Below, piece after piece: positions 29,704-39,645 of a DNA stretch of 64,000 nt. The notes below the pieces were generated by a model that saw only the letters and a program-made list of their open reading frames with translations, ran no database searches and was not told the DNA's origin. This DNA comes from Pseudomonadota bacterium (GTDB lineage: Bacteria > Pseudomonadota > Gammaproteobacteria > Burkholderiales > Sulfuriferulaceae), in contig JAJZUW010000006.1 in NCBI GenBank assembly GCA_021845925.1, forward strand, positions 124,001 through 188,000. Direction: 5' to 3'. Each line of letters opens with the position of its first letter. Position 1 is the stretch's first letter. The position numbers and the translations under genes were made by a program.

Positions 29704-30342
29704 ATGAAATCATCAAAATCGATCTGTCTGGCTATCGTTCTGGCCCTGGCATGCCGACTGTGCGCCGCAGCAGATGTGGTGCCGGCAGCCAGTGCTGCGT
29801 CCCTGCCCGCCAGTGCCAGCGGCAACACCACGTCAGCAGTGCCCGCAGCCGATGCGCAACCCAGCCGCGCAGAACTGGCGCTGTTTGCGCTCGGTCTGGT
29901 CGGTTCGGTTTACCGGGTAGGTGGCGACAATCCGCAGCACGGCATGGACTGCAGTGGATTCGTGCGTTATGTCTACCGCAAGGTTGCCGGCCTCAGCCTG
30001 CCCCACAATGCGGCAGCCATCAGCCACATCAGCGAAGTCATCAGCAAGACCGACCTCAAGCCGGGCGATCTGGTGTTTTTCAAAACCATGAAAAAAGCCT
30101 TTTCGCATGTTGGCATTTATCTGGGCAACAACCAGTTTGTCCATGCTTCCAGTTCCACCACCGGCTCGGTCATGGTGTCGAATCTGGATGACAGCTACTG
30201 GCGGACACGTTTCGATGGCGCGCGTCGCCTGCTTGCAGGGCAGCACGACGACAATGGCAGCAGTTCCCCAACAGACGGCGCAACAGGCATGCCGGTGTCA
30301 TTCAGCGCAAACAGCGACCCTCTGACCGCACTGACGCGCTGA
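29704..30342 (+). CDS. NlpC/P60 family peptidoglycan endopeptidase
   Basis: C40 peptidases of this family cut gamma-D-glutamyl bonds in peptidoglycan stem peptides. The 212-residue protein has a Sec signal peptide (about residues 1-23, ending near LCAAA), an Ala/Ser-rich linker to about 52, and the catalytic domain with Cys83 in MDCSGFVRYVY, His135 in SHVGIYLG and the third residue His147 in FVHASS. The tail beyond 200 is Ser-rich. It resembles Spr/MepS-like hydrolases without a lipobox. It has its own promoter and precedes prfC by 106 bp. Confidence 0.93.
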   Translation: MKSSKSICLAIVLALACRLCAAADVVPAASAASLPASASGNTTSAVPAADAQPSRAELALFALGLVGSVYRVGGDNPQHGMDCSGFVRYVYRKVAGLSLPHNAAAISHISEVISKTDLKPGDLVFFKTMKKAFSHVGIYLGNNQFVHASSSTTGSVMVSNLDDSYWRTRFDGARRLLAGQHDDNGSSSPTDGATGMPVSFSANSDPLTALTR

Positions 30343-30410
30343 AACGGGCCAGACGCCCCGGCATCTGTCATGCTTTGTCATCTGTGGACACCCGTCAGAC
30401 AAGATACGCC

Positions 30411-30419
30411 TGCTATAAT
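30411..30419 (+). promoter_or_regulatory. Extended -10 promoter of prfC
   Basis: TGCTATAAT is a perfect TG-n-TATAAT element 30 bases before the prfC ATG; no clear -35 is present. The surrounding CTGCTATAATGCCGGG is close to the sequence at the mtaD promoter. Confidence 0.65.
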
Positions 30420-30448
30420 GCCGGGTTTGGAATCTCCTGTCCGCCATC

Positions 30449-32020
30449 ATGTCGTTGCCTGAAGAAATCCGCCGCCGGCGCACTTTCGCCATTATCTCCC
30501 ACCCTGACGCCGGCAAGACCACGCTGACCGAAAAACTGCTCTGGTACGGCGGCGCCATCCAGGTGGCCGGCGAGGTTCGCGCGCGCAAGGCAAGCCGGCA
30601 TGCCACCTCTGACTGGATGGAACTGGAAAAGCAGCGTGGCATCTCGGTCACCTCATCGGTGATGCAGTTCCCGTACCGGGATCACATCATCAACCTGCTG
30701 GACACGCCTGGCCACGAAGATTTTTCGGAAGACACTTATCGTACACTGACTGCCGTGGACTCCGCAGTCATGGTGATCGACTCGGTCAACGGTGTTGAAT
30801 CGCAAACCATCAAATTGCTGCATGTCTGTCGCATGCGCGATACGCCCATCATCACGTTCATCAACAAGCTGGACCGTGAAGGTCGTCCACCGGTCGATCT
30901 GCTGGACGAGATCGAATCCGTGCTCGGCATGCAATGCGCGCCGATGACCTGGCCGATTGGCATGGGAAAACGGTTTCGCGGCATCTATCATCTGTATGAT
31001 GACAATGTGCTGGTGTTTGATCCGCAGGCGGACAGGGGAACCAGCGAAATCATTCAGGGGCTGGACAATCCGGCGCTGGACACCCTGCTTGGAGAACAGG
31101 CCGACGAACTGCGCATGGAAGTGGAACTGATCCGCGGCGCCTCGCATGCCTTTTCGGCCACGGATTACCTGTCCGGACGGCAGACGCCTGTGCTGTTTGG
31201 CTCGGCAGTCAACAATTTCGGCGTCCAGATGATGCTTGATGCCCTGGTTGACCTGTCCCCTCCTCCCGGCCCGCGCCAGACCGAAACCCGCACCGTACTG
31301 CCGGAAGAAGACAGATTTACCGGATTCGTGTTCAAGATCCAGGCCAACATGGACCCGAAACACCGTGACCGTATTGCCTTCCTGCGCGTCTGTTCGGGTC
31401 GTTTCGACCGTGGCATGAAAATCCGCCAGGTGGCCACCGGCAAGACACTGGCGGTGAACAATGCCATCACCTTCATGGCCCAGGACCGCAACACCACTGA
31501 TGAGGCGTATGCAGGCGACATCATCGGCATCCCGAACCATGGCACCATCCGGCTGGGCGACACGTTCACCGAAAACGAGAATCTCAAGTTCACCGGCATT
31601 CCATCCTTTGCACCGGAATATTTCCGCAAGGCCAGGATCCGCAACCCGCTCAAGATCAAACAACTGCAAAAAGGCCTGCAGCAACTGGCCGAAGAAGGCG
31701 CCACGCAACTTTTCCGGCCGATCATGTCCAATGACCTGATACTCGGTGCGGTTGGCACACTGCAGTTTGAAGTGGTTGCCCACCGCCTCGAACACGAATA
31801 CGGGGTGGAAGTCATGTTTGACAGCTGTGAATTTGCCACGGCACGGTGGCTGAAAGGCCCGGACACTGCCTTGAAGCAGATTGCAGACAAGCATGGTTTC
31901 AATGTTGCCATCGATGGCAGTGGTCTCCAGGTTTACCTGGCGCCAAACCGGGTCAACCTGGACATGACGCGCGAGCGCTTCCCGGACATCGAATTTCTTG
32001 AGACGCGCGAAATTCTCTGA
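30449..32020 (+). CDS. prfC: Peptide chain release factor 3
   Basis: RF3 is a GTPase that removes RF1/RF2 after termination. The 523-residue protein starts with the RF3 hallmark [24 protein letters not shown] (G1 loop HPDAGKTT), followed by the switch region [26 protein letters not shown] and NKLDREGR. The size is normal for RF3 and smaller than EF-G, and the RF3-specific C-terminal domain is present. Its stop is three bases before the TonB-like gene start. Confidence 0.97.
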   Translation: MSLPEEIRRRRTFAIISHPDAGKTTLTEKLLWYGGAIQVAGEVRARKASRHATSDWMELEKQRGISVTSSVMQFPYRDHIINLLDTPGHEDFSEDTYRTLTAVDSAVMVIDSVNGVESQTIKLLHVCRMRDTPIITFINKLDREGRPPVDLLDEIESVLGMQCAPMTWPIGMGKRFRGIYHLYDDNVLVFDPQADRGTSEIIQGLDNPALDTLLGEQADELRMEVELIRGASHAFSATDYLSGRQTPVLFGSAVNNFGVQMMLDALVDLSPPPGPRQTETRTVLPEEDRFTGFVFKIQANMDPKHRDRIAFLRVCSGRFDRGMKIRQVATGKTLAVNNAITFMAQDRNTTDEAYAGDIIGIPNHGTIRLGDTFTENENLKFTGIPSFAPEYFRKARIRNPLKIKQLQKGLQQLAEEGATQLFRPIMSNDLILGAVGTLQFEVVAHRLEHEYGVEVMFDSCEFATARWLKGPDTALKQIADKHGFNVAIDGSGLQVYLAPNRVNLDMTRERFPDIEFLETREIL

Positions 32021-32023
32021 CCC

Positions 32024-32950
32024 ATGCGTTGGCCACGACTGCATCATCACCCTTCACCGTTTCCGGAAAACTTTCCGGAACTGAGGGCAGTGTTGCCCAA
32101 ACCAGATGGCGAAATCGAATTCCGCATCAGCAATACGCTGTTCATTGCTGTACTGCTGTCACTGTTGCTGCATCTGGCCGTGCTGCTCTGGGCGCATCTG
32201 GACATCAAGCCTGTCAAACCACAAGCCAGTGCAGGCGAATCCGCTCCGATCGATGTCAGCATCAATCCCGGCGTGCCATTGACCACCCCGGCAAAGACCA
32301 GAACAGCGCCGGCGGCCGTGGTTCCACCGCCTGAGCCCACCCCGCCTGTTCCGCATCCGCACGTCAACCACCCGGTCTCGCACCCGGTGCTCACCACACC
32401 GCATCCGGCGCCGACAGCCATGCCGGCCAGCCCACCCCTGCCGCCACAAGCCACGGACATGGCCAGCTATGTCAAAATGATGCGCGAACGCAACAACACC
32501 CAGCAACTGGATGCGCCATCCGGTGGTGAAAAACAGGGCCAGGAAGATGCCCGTGCTGCGGCTATCCAGCGCAACCTGCAATCATTGGGCGGTGGTGGTA
32601 TCTTTGAAATCACCCGGATGGATGCGGACAGTGCAAGTTTCATTTTCCGCGGCTGGGACAGCGCCACCTGGAGCAGCCCGCTCAACCAGACCTTCTACGT
32701 ACAGTCCACGGATAGCACCGACATCCGGCACGCCATCGTGCGCAAGATGATTGCCATCATCCGTTCCAAACACAATGGTGACTTTCAGTGGGATTCACAA
32801 CGACTGGGCCGCGTGGTGACGCTGTCGGCACGCCCACAGGACAACGCGAAGCTGGAAGCATTCATGATCAAGGAATTTTTCTATGATATTCCGCAGGGTG
32901 CGCAGTTTCCACCATCGCAGAACACTCCGCCCATGATGGACGGCGACTGA
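32024..32950 (+). CDS. TonB/TolA-like bitopic membrane protein of unknown function
   Basis: The 308-residue protein has a short basic cytoplasmic lead, one membrane helix at about 38-57 (LFIAVLLSLLLHLAVLLWA), a long Pro/Ala/His-rich periplasmic stretch (about 65-150), and a globular C-terminal domain with strands and aromatics (SFIFRGWDSATW). This is the architecture of TonB and TolA, but the C-terminal domain does not show the TonB YP motif, and no exbB/exbD or tolQR genes are near. It lies three bases after prfC and probably shares its transcript; its stop is nine bases from the convergent tyrA stop. I do not know its function; an energy-coupling or envelope-spanning role is a guess from shape. 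Confidence 0.75.
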   Translation: MRWPRLHHHPSPFPENFPELRAVLPKPDGEIEFRISNTLFIAVLLSLLLHLAVLLWAHLDIKPVKPQASAGESAPIDVSINPGVPLTTPAKTRTAPAAVVPPPEPTPPVPHPHVNHPVSHPVLTTPHPAPTAMPASPPLPPQATDMASYVKMMRERNNTQQLDAPSGGEKQGQEDARAAAIQRNLQSLGGGGIFEITRMDADSASFIFRGWDSATWSSPLNQTFYVQSTDSTDIRHAIVRKMIAIIRSKHNGDFQWDSQRLGRVVTLSARPQDNAKLEAFMIKEFFYDIPQGAQFPPSQNTPPMMDGD

Positions 32951-32959
32951 TGTGAGGCA

Positions 32960-33847
32960 TCAAGGTATCGGATGGCCGGCTTGCCAGGCTTCGCGCGCGG
33001 CGCGTGCGCGCACAAATGCCTGCATGAGCGCATCGCCATCCCCAGCCGCCAGCTGCGCACGCAGATCGGTCAGTCGGGCCTGATAGGCATCCATTTCCGC
33101 CAGCAGAGCGTCCCGGTTGGCCAGCGCAATATCCCGCCACATTTCCGGTGAACTGCCCGCGATGCGGGTAAAATCCCGAAAACCGCTGGCTGCAAAACCG
33201 AACAGTTCCTGGCGGTTGGCCCGACTGGCAATCATATCCACCAGGGCATAAGCCAGCACGTGCGGCAGATGGCTGACTGCAGCAAAAGTAGCGTCATGGC
33301 TGGCGGCATCCATGCAACAGACCAGCCCGCCACACAGCTGCCAGAATCGGGTGATGCGTGCAACCGCATCGGCAGAGGTCTCTGCCAGCGGGGTCAGCAC
33401 AACATTCTTGCCCTGGTACAGGTCGGCTCGGGCAGCCAGCGGACCGCTCAGTTCGGCTCCGGCAATCGGATGTGCCGGAACACAGTTGACCAGATGTCCG
33501 GATAGATGGCCCCGCATCAGGGCTACCACATCCTGCTTGGTACTGCCGGCATCGGTCACCAGTGTCTGCGGTTCCAGCTGCGACGACATGGCCTGCATGA
33601 TCCCGCCCATCTGGCCCACCGGCGTCGCCAGAAGCACAAGATCACAGTCCACCAGCGCGCCAGCCAGATCGCTTGCCCGGTCGATCAGCCCGTGCTTCAG
33701 CGCCAGTGCGAGGCTGGCCGGATCGCGACCAACGCCAACCACTTCCCGGACAGCGCCGGCCGCCTTCAATGCCAGCGCCAGCGATCCACCAATGAGGCCG
33801 ACGCCGACTATGGCAATCCGGCCAAAGCCGGCACCGTTGTCTTCCAT
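32960..33847 (-). CDS. tyrA: Prephenate/arogenate dehydrogenase
   Basis: TyrA oxidatively decarboxylates prephenate (or arogenate) on the way to tyrosine. The 295-residue protein has the Rossmann motif VGVGLIGGSLA near residue 12, DAGSTKQDV, the catalytic His in PAHPIAGAE and the second His segment HDATFAAVSHLPHVLAYALV. There is no fused chorismate mutase or ACT domain. It is the last gene of the serC-pheA-hisC-aroF-tyrA operon, seven bases after aroF. Confidence 0.95.
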   Translation of the reverse strand: MEDNGAGFGRIAIVGVGLIGGSLALALKAAGAVREVVGVGRDPASLALALKHGLIDRASDLAGALVDCDLVLLATPVGQMGGIMQAMSSQLEPQTLVTDAGSTKQDVVALMRGHLSGHLVNCVPAHPIAGAELSGPLAARADLYQGKNVVLTPLAETSADAVARITRFWQLCGGLVCCMDAASHDATFAAVSHLPHVLAYALVDMIASRANRQELFGFAASGFRDFTRIAGSSPEMWRDIALANRDALLAEMDAYQARLTDLRAQLAAGDGDALMQAFVRARAAREAWQAGHPIP

Positions 33848-33854
33848 GGCTGGA

Positions 33855-34871
33855 TCAGATGTCGCGGCCGATCACGCGGGCAATGCCACCCAGTTCGGTC
33901 ATCAGCTGATTGAGTTCGTCCGGCGACAGCGCCTGATCCGCATCACACCAGGCTTCACATGGTGTCGGGTGCATTTCAACCAGCAGGCCGTCAGCACCGG
34001 CAGCCACGGCGGCACGCGCCAGTGCCGGCACCATCCAAGCCTTGCCACCGGCATGCGACGGATCGATAATCACCGGCAGGTGGGTTTCCTTTTTCAGAAC
34101 CGGAATCGCGGTGACATCCAGCACATTGCGGTAGGCGGTCTCAAAGGTGCGGATACCGCGTTCGCAGAAAATGATGTTGTGGTTGCCACCAGCCGCGATG
34201 TATTCCGCGGCCATCAACCATTCCGAAATGGTAGCCGACATGCCGCGCTTGAGGATGACCGGCTTGTTGACCTTGCCAACTTCCTTCAGCAGATCGAAAT
34301 TCTGCATGTTGCGGGTACCGATCTGGATCACATCCACATTCCATTCCAGAAAAGTATCCAGCATGCGAACATCCATCAACTCGGTGACAATAGGCAACCC
34401 CTGCGCATCAGCCGCGCGACGGAACATTTCCAGCCCTTCCACCCCTTTGCCCTGGAAGCTGTACGGACTGGTGCGGGGCTTGAATGCGCCGCCACGCATC
34501 AGGCGACAACCGGATTCCTTGACGAATCTGGCAGCAGTATCCATCTGGACCTGGGTTTCCACCGAACAGGGCCCGCTGATGATCTGGACCGTCTTGCCGC
34601 CCAGCGGTACGCCACTGATATCAATGACGGTATTTTCCTTGTGCCACTCGCGGGCCACGATCTTGTAAGGTTTCACAATGTGCATGGATTGTTCGACACC
34701 AGCCATGGCATCGATCAGTTCCTGGTTGATGGCCCTTTCGTCGCCAATGGCACCGATGATGGTGCGTTCGACGCCGCGGGATACATTGGCCTCGCAACCG
34801 TATTCGGCAATCTTGCGCACCACGGCGTCGATCTGTTGCTCGGTGGCCCCCGGGCTCATGACGATAATCAT
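33855..34871 (-). CDS. aroF: DAHP synthase (type I-beta, with N-terminal regulatory domain)
   Basis: This enzyme condenses phosphoenolpyruvate and erythrose-4-phosphate, the first step to aromatic amino acids. The 338-residue protein has a ferredoxin-like N-terminal domain (residues 1-70, MIIVMSPGATEQQID), which in the Thermotoga-type enzymes mediates feedback control, then the barrel with GPCSVET, RGGAFKPRTSPYSF, LKRGMSAT and DPSHAGG. It overlaps hisC by four bases and precedes tyrA. Confidence 0.96.
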   Translation of the reverse strand: MIIVMSPGATEQQIDAVVRKIAEYGCEANVSRGVERTIIGAIGDERAINQELIDAMAGVEQSMHIVKPYKIVAREWHKENTVIDISGVPLGGKTVQIISGPCSVETQVQMDTAARFVKESGCRLMRGGAFKPRTSPYSFQGKGVEGLEMFRRAADAQGLPIVTELMDVRMLDTFLEWNVDVIQIGTRNMQNFDLLKEVGKVNKPVILKRGMSATISEWLMAAEYIAAGGNHNIIFCERGIRTFETAYRNVLDVTAIPVLKKETHLPVIIDPSHAGGKAWMVPALARAAVAAGADGLLVEMHPTPCEAWCDADQALSPDELNQLMTELGGIARVIGRDI

Positions 34872-35974
34872 TGCATTTCCTCCATGGCAGACTCCAGCGC
34901 CTGCAAAAATTGATGGTTTTCGCTGGCCAGCCCCACGCTGACCCGTAAATGTTCCGGTAAACCGTAGGCGCCTATCGGCCTGACGATAACACCCTTTTCC
35001 AGCAAACGTCGATACATGGCTGTCGCATTTCCGACACGGAAAGTCACGAAATTGCCATACGACGGAATGAACTGCAGATCAAGCAGATGCAATCCCTGCG
35101 TGATCTGCTGCATGCCAAGCCGGTTGGCTGCGTAGCTGCGTGCAATGAATCCGGTATCGCTCAGGGCCGCTGCCGCAGCCACCTGCCCCAGACTGTTGAC
35201 ATTGAACGGCTGGCGCACCCGGTTCATCAGGCCGGCCACGTCGGGATGCGCCATCGCATAACCAACGCGCAGGCCGGCCAGACCATAGGCCTTGGAGAAC
35301 GTGCGCGTCACTACCAGATTGGCAAACTGCGCCATCCATGCCTGCGTATCCGGCTGCAGCTCGGCCGGCAGGTATTCGCTGTAGGCTTCATCCAGGACGA
35401 CAATGACCTGGGGCGGCACCTGTTGCAGGAACGCCAGCAGGCTGTCATTGGACAGCAGGGTTCCGGTCGGGTTGTTCGGGTTGGCAATGAATACCATGCG
35501 CGTGTCGGGCCGGATTGCCGCCAGCATGGCATCCAGGTCGTGGCCATAATCACGCGATGGCACACAGACACCTTCCGCGCCAGCAGCCTGAATGGCCAGC
35601 GGATAAACCGCAAAAGCATATTCGGCATACACTGCCGAACAGCCCGGCTGCAGGAATGCACGCGCCACGATATCCAGCACATCGTTGGAACCATTGCCAA
35701 GCACGAAACGCTCGGCTTCGAGCGACCAGTGCTGCATCAGCGCGGCTTTCAGCACATGTCCATTGCCATCCGGATAACGCGCCAGATCGCGCATGGCGTC
35801 TTCAATGGCGCTTTGTGCCTGCGGACTGATACCGAGCGGATTTTCATTCGAGGCCAGTTTGACGATGCCAGCCGGGTCGAGCCCCAGTTCGCGCGAGAGT
35901 TCTTCTATCGGTTTGCCGGGCTGATACGGGGCAATGGCGCGAATATGCGCCGGAGCGAGATCACATGCAATCAC
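34868..35974 (-). CDS. hisC: Histidinol-phosphate aminotransferase
   Basis: HisC transaminates histidinol phosphate and, in this genomic setting, often also aromatic keto acids. The 368-residue fold-type I PLP enzyme shows LASNENPLG, the GNGSNDVLD cofactor loop, NPNNPTG, the DEAYSEY segment and the PLP lysine in TRTFSKAYGLAGLRVGY. It starts with GTG, overlapping the pheA stop by four bases. Its place between pheA and aroF suggests use in phenylalanine and tyrosine synthesis. Confidence 0.93.
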   Translation of the reverse strand: MIACDLAPAHIRAIAPYQPGKPIEELSRELGLDPAGIVKLASNENPLGISPQAQSAIEDAMRDLARYPDGNGHVLKAALMQHWSLEAERFVLGNGSNDVLDIVARAFLQPGCSAVYAEYAFAVYPLAIQAAGAEGVCVPSRDYGHDLDAMLAAIRPDTRMVFIANPNNPTGTLLSNDSLLAFLQQVPPQVIVVLDEAYSEYLPAELQPDTQAWMAQFANLVVTRTFSKAYGLAGLRVGYAMAHPDVAGLMNRVRQPFNVNSLGQVAAAAALSDTGFIARSYAANRLGMQQITQGLHLLDLQFIPSYGNFVTFRVGNATAMYRRLLEKGVIVRPIGAYGLPEHLRVSVGLASENHQFLQALESAMEEMQ

Positions 35975-37071
35975 AGTTGATTCCTGGGGTAAGATCCGAG
36001 CAGTTTCACCAGAGTGGCCTCGGCCTGGACCGCCTGCAAGGCGGCCTCCACGGCCGGTTCGGTGCGATGGCCTTCAATATCCACATAAAAGACATATTCC
36101 CAGATGGCGCCTGGGCGTCCTTCCTGCCGGACCAGTAGCCGCGCCGGCCGCGATTCGAGTTTGGTCAGCGAAATGCCATGCTCGCTGAACGGTTTGAGCA
36201 GACTGACGATGGCTCCCGGTTCGTTCGGCCGCGACAGGATCAGCGAGGTTTTGTCACGGCCGCTTGGCCGGTCGACATCCTGGGCCGCAATCACCACAAA
36301 ACGGGTGGTATTGTCTGCTTCATCCTCAATCCGGTCATGCAGTCGCAGCAACCCGTATTGCTCTGCCGCCAGTTCACCAGCCACTGCGAGCACGCTGTCA
36401 TCTTCGGCGGCCAGACGGGCCGCCTCGGCATTGCTGGCCACCGCCACACGCGGCACGCCAGGCAGCTGTTTGTTGAGCCACTGGTAACACTGCGCCAGCG
36501 ATTGCGCATGTGAATACAGCACCCGCACCCCATCCAGGCCGGGCACCTTGCGCAGCAGGGACTGGTGTATCGGCAGTTCGATCTCGCCGGACAGATGCAG
36601 TGGCGTCACCTGCAACAGATCCAGCGTGCGGTTGACTGCACCTTCGGTCGAATTCTCGATCGGCACCACGCCATAATCCACCAGTCCGGTTTCAACTGCA
36701 CGAAACACATCATCGATCGACAGGCAGGCCTGCAATCTGGCAGCGTGACCAAACTGACGCAAGGCGGCAGCCTGACTGAATGTGCCTTCCGGCCCAAGAT
36801 AGGCAATCGTCAGCGGCCGCTCCATCGCCAGACAGGCCGACATGATTTCCCGGTACAGATACCGGATGCTCTGGTCGTCCAGTGGCCCGGGATTGGCATC
36901 GGCCATCCGCTGCATCACCTGTGCTTCCCGGTCGGCACGATAGACAACACCATTTTTGATGGCGCCAATCTGGTGGGCCAATCGGGCACGCTGATTCAGC
37001 AATGCCAGCATCTGGTCGTCGATATGGTCAATTTCGCTGCGCAAGGCAGTCAGTTTGGCCTGGTCTTCCAT
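35971..37071 (-). CDS. pheA: Bifunctional chorismate mutase/prephenate dehydratase
   Basis: PheA turns chorismate into prephenate and then phenylpyruvate. The 366-residue P-protein has an AroQ chorismate mutase domain (about 1-90, LRSEIDHIDDQMLALLNQRA), the dehydratase domain opening with AYLGPEGTFSQAA and carrying the catalytic TRF triad in NTTRFVVI, and a C-terminal ACT domain with GAIVSLL and ESRP, the phenylalanine-binding motifs, so feedback inhibition is expected. It sits between serC and hisC. Confidence 0.97.
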   Translation of the reverse strand: MEDQAKLTALRSEIDHIDDQMLALLNQRARLAHQIGAIKNGVVYRADREAQVMQRMADANPGPLDDQSIRYLYREIMSACLAMERPLTIAYLGPEGTFSQAAALRQFGHAARLQACLSIDDVFRAVETGLVDYGVVPIENSTEGAVNRTLDLLQVTPLHLSGEIELPIHQSLLRKVPGLDGVRVLYSHAQSLAQCYQWLNKQLPGVPRVAVASNAEAARLAAEDDSVLAVAGELAAEQYGLLRLHDRIEDEADNTTRFVVIAAQDVDRPSGRDKTSLILSRPNEPGAIVSLLKPFSEHGISLTKLESRPARLLVRQEGRPGAIWEYVFYVDIEGHRTEPAVEAALQAVQAEATLVKLLGSYPRNQL

Positions 37072-37098
37072 CAAAATCCGCTTTTCAGTTGAGCGCAG

Positions 37099-38178
37099 TC
37101 AGCCATGCTGACGTTCGAATTCGCGCATGTAATCCACCAGTGCAACGACGCCAGCAAGCGGCATTGCGTTGTAGATCGATGCCCGCATGCCTCCGGCCAG
37201 CCGGTGGCCCTTGAGCTGGATCAGTCCGCGTTCGGCGGCGCCGGCCAGAAAGGCCTCATCCAGCGCCGGATCGGCCAGCGTAAAGGGCACATTCATCATG
37301 GAACGGGAGGTCAATGCAACCGGGTTGCGATAAAACCGGCTGCTGTCGATCGCGCCATACAGCAGGTCGGCCTTGGCGCGATTGTGACGTTCCACGGCCT
37401 CCAGTCCGCCATCCCGGCGCAGCCTGGCAAACACCAGACCGGCCATGTAGATCGCCCAGGTTGGTGGCGTATTGAACATGGAATCGTTGTCGGCATGGGT
37501 CCGGTAATCCAGCATGGTTGGCGTGCCGGGCAAAGGTGCGCCAAGCAGGTCTTCCCGCACGATCACCAGGGTCAGACCGGCCGGGCCGATGTTCTTTTGC
37601 GCACCGGCGTAAATCAGCCCGAACCGGCTGACATCCACCGGACGCGAGAGGATATTGGACGACATGTCGCACACCAGTGGCAGCACGCCTGCATCCGGTA
37701 CAAAGTGAAACTCGACGCCGCCTATGGTTTCGTTCGAGGTATAGTGCAGATAAGCGGATTCTGGATCGATCTGCCAGGTTTCCGGTTCCGGAACGGCATG
37801 AAAACCACAGGATTCGCCACTGGCGGCCAACCGGACCGTGGCATAGCGGGAAGCTTCGCCGATGGCCTTGTCCGACCAGATGCCAGTATGCACATAACTG
37901 GCCTGCCTGCGTTCACGCAGCAGATTCATCGGCACCATGGCGAACTGGGTCCATGCACCGCCCTGCAGAAACAGGACGCGATAGTTGTCCGGAATGCCCA
38001 TGAGGGCCCGCAGGTCGGCTTCGGCCTGATGCTGGATGGCCATGTATTCATCGCCCCGGTGACTCATTTCCATCACCGACAGCCCGCTGCCATGCCAGTC
38101 GGTCAGTTCCTGCTGTGCCTGGGCCAGAACCTCGGCTGGCAACACGGCAGGACCAGCACTGAAATTGTAGATATGCAT
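37099..38178 (-). CDS. serC: Phosphoserine aminotransferase
   Basis: SerC makes phosphoserine for serine synthesis and also serves pyridoxal phosphate synthesis. The 359-residue PLP enzyme starts with [15 protein letters not shown], has the FLQGGA loop near residue 72 and the PLP lysine in [12 protein letters not shown] near 197. It heads the amino acid run, 27 bases before pheA; a hairpin lies between it and the bactofilin gene upstream. Confidence 0.98.
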   Translation of the reverse strand: MHIYNFSAGPAVLPAEVLAQAQQELTDWHGSGLSVMEMSHRGDEYMAIQHQAEADLRALMGIPDNYRVLFLQGGAWTQFAMVPMNLLRERRQASYVHTGIWSDKAIGEASRYATVRLAASGESCGFHAVPEPETWQIDPESAYLHYTSNETIGGVEFHFVPDAGVLPLVCDMSSNILSRPVDVSRFGLIYAGAQKNIGPAGLTLVIVREDLLGAPLPGTPTMLDYRTHADNDSMFNTPPTWAIYMAGLVFARLRRDGGLEAVERHNRAKADLLYGAIDSSRFYRNPVALTSRSMMNVPFTLADPALDEAFLAGAAERGLIQLKGHRLAGGMRASIYNAMPLAGVVALVDYMREFERQHG

Positions 38179-38192
38179 CTTGTTATTCCCCG

Positions 38193-38212
38193 TTCCGCTG
38201 CGAGGAGCGGAA
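38193..38212 (-). other. Hairpin between the bactofilin and serC genes
   Basis: TTCCGCT and AGCGGAA pair around a six-base loop, 14 bases before the serC ATG. On the minus strand it lacks a T-run, so it may attenuate or occlude serC translation rather than terminate. Confidence 0.35.
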
Positions 38213-38233
38213 TTGCTTTTCCGTCAGCCCGGT

Positions 38234-38650
38234 TCAGGCCACCGCCTGCCCGATCTGAACCACGTCGGCCTCGACCGACTCTCCTGTGCTGCTGTAACCC
38301 ACAAAGCGGGCACCACTTTCGATGTCCAGTGCCGCAGCCTTGACATCGCCCTCGACGCTGGCCTGCTTGTGGATGCGCAGGGTACCACGTGCCGTGATGC
38401 AGCTTTTCACATGTCCATGCACAGTGACATTGTTGGCATGCAGGGTGCTGCCGCTATGCCGTCCGTCCAGGGCCACCTCGACATCACCCTGGGCCTGGAT
38501 ATTGCCGTTGACCTCGCCTTCCAGTCGCAGATCGCCGGTGCAATGGATATCACCGTCAATCCGGCATCCTTTGCCGACAAAGGTAATGTCAGGATTCAGT
38601 TGCACGCCGCCCGACCTGGTTTCGGATTTCCTGTCTGAAGACTTGAACAT
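38234..38650 (-). CDS. Bactofilin family cytoskeletal protein
   Basis: Bactofilins polymerise into filaments and scaffold peptidoglycan enzymes. The 138-residue protein consists mainly of a repetitive right-handed beta-helix (residues 20-120) with the recurring G-D/E/N-h pattern, for example GKGCRIDGDIHCTGDLRLEG, flanked by disordered ends. ATG 38650 has AAGGAG seven bases upstream and is preferred to the ATG at 38680 that overlaps the M23 gene. Pairing with an upstream M23 peptidase is a conserved bactofilin context. Confidence 0.9.
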   Translation of the reverse strand: MFKSSDRKSETRSGGVQLNPDITFVGKGCRIDGDIHCTGDLRLEGEVNGNIQAQGDVEVALDGRHSGSTLHANNVTVHGHVKSCITARGTLRIHKQASVEGDVKAAALDIESGARFVGYSSTGESVEADVVQIGQAVA

Positions 38651-38676
38651 GTGCATTCTCCTTCGGGACCGGCGGG

Positions 38677-39645
38677 TCATCCCTGACCGTTTGTCCCTTG
38701 ATCGATAACGTAAGGATATGGATCCACCAGAACGCCATTCCGGAGAACGGCGTAATGCAGGTGTGGGCCGGTCGAACGCCCGGTATTGCCCAGCAGCCCG
38801 ACAACCTGGCCTGCCTTGACCTGTTCGCCCGCATGCACCAGCACGCGGGAGAGATGCGCATACGCCGTCTGATAACCGAAACCATGGTCCACCACCACCA
38901 GATTGCCATTCGGACCCGCCAGTTCCGCCTTGACGACCGTACCATCTGCCGTCACCCAGACCGGCGACGCAAACGGAGCTGCAAAATCGAGCCCCTTGTG
39001 AAATTCGTAATTGTCTTCGCCGAACGGGTTTGCCCGCACGCCGAAGCGCGATGTGATTTCAGCCGCCCGGGTAATGGGCCAGCCGTTTGGCAGCGCCCGC
39101 AGACGAACAATCGTACCGGAAAGATCGTTCAGCCGGTTCTGGCCTTCCTGTTGCATCAGACGCAGCGCCTGCGAAAGACTGACTGGCTCGGCATAACCAC
39201 CCTCACCATGGCCATTGCTGGCGGCAGGCTGCAGAGCTCCCGTCTGAAGGGGACCGAACCGATGAGACAGGTTTCGGACCTGGTTTTCCAGATGGCCCAA
39301 CTGGCTCATCATCTGCTGATAACGCATGGCCAGCACCGTCCGGCTGCGGTCCAGCTCGCCGTCGCGCGCGCGCAGCTGGCGCATCTGGACTTCGACCATG
39401 CTGGCATGCTCGATCGCCGCATTGTGGCTGACCTGGTACCAGGCTGCCCAGACCACGGTGCTCAGCCACAGACACAGCATCAGCACAATGCCGGCAATGA
39501 CCCGGTGCACGTGGTACAGATCCAGGCGCAGGGAAACCGAATTCTTACCTGTACTGGACACGATCAGCTCGACATGACGCGGATGGCGCTGCCTCGCGCC
39601 ATCCAGCCCCAACCAGTCACGAATCGCGACCAGCCGCGCAATCAT
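38677..39645 (-). CDS. M23-family (LytM) peptidoglycan peptidase
   Basis: LytM enzymes are zinc endopeptidases that cut peptidoglycan cross-links. The 322-residue protein has one membrane helix (about 48-68), a periplasmic coiled coil (about 75-130), and an M23 domain with all zinc/catalytic residues: His216 and Asp220 (HKGLD), His264 (YAHLS) and His297 (HLHY). It should therefore be active, anchored in the inner membrane. It overlaps gyrA by four bases and is followed by bactofilin, which may localise it. Confidence 0.93.
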   Translation of the reverse strand: MIARLVAIRDWLGLDGARQRHPRHVELIVSSTGKNSVSLRLDLYHVHRVIAGIVLMLCLWLSTVVWAAWYQVSHNAAIEHASMVEVQMRQLRARDGELDRSRTVLAMRYQQMMSQLGHLENQVRNLSHRFGPLQTGALQPAASNGHGEGGYAEPVSLSQALRLMQQEGQNRLNDLSGTIVRLRALPNGWPITRAAEITSRFGVRANPFGEDNYEFHKGLDFAAPFASPVWVTADGTVVKAELAGPNGNLVVVDHGFGYQTAYAHLSRVLVHAGEQVKAGQVVGLLGNTGRSTGPHLHYAVLRNGVLVDPYPYVIDQGTNGQG

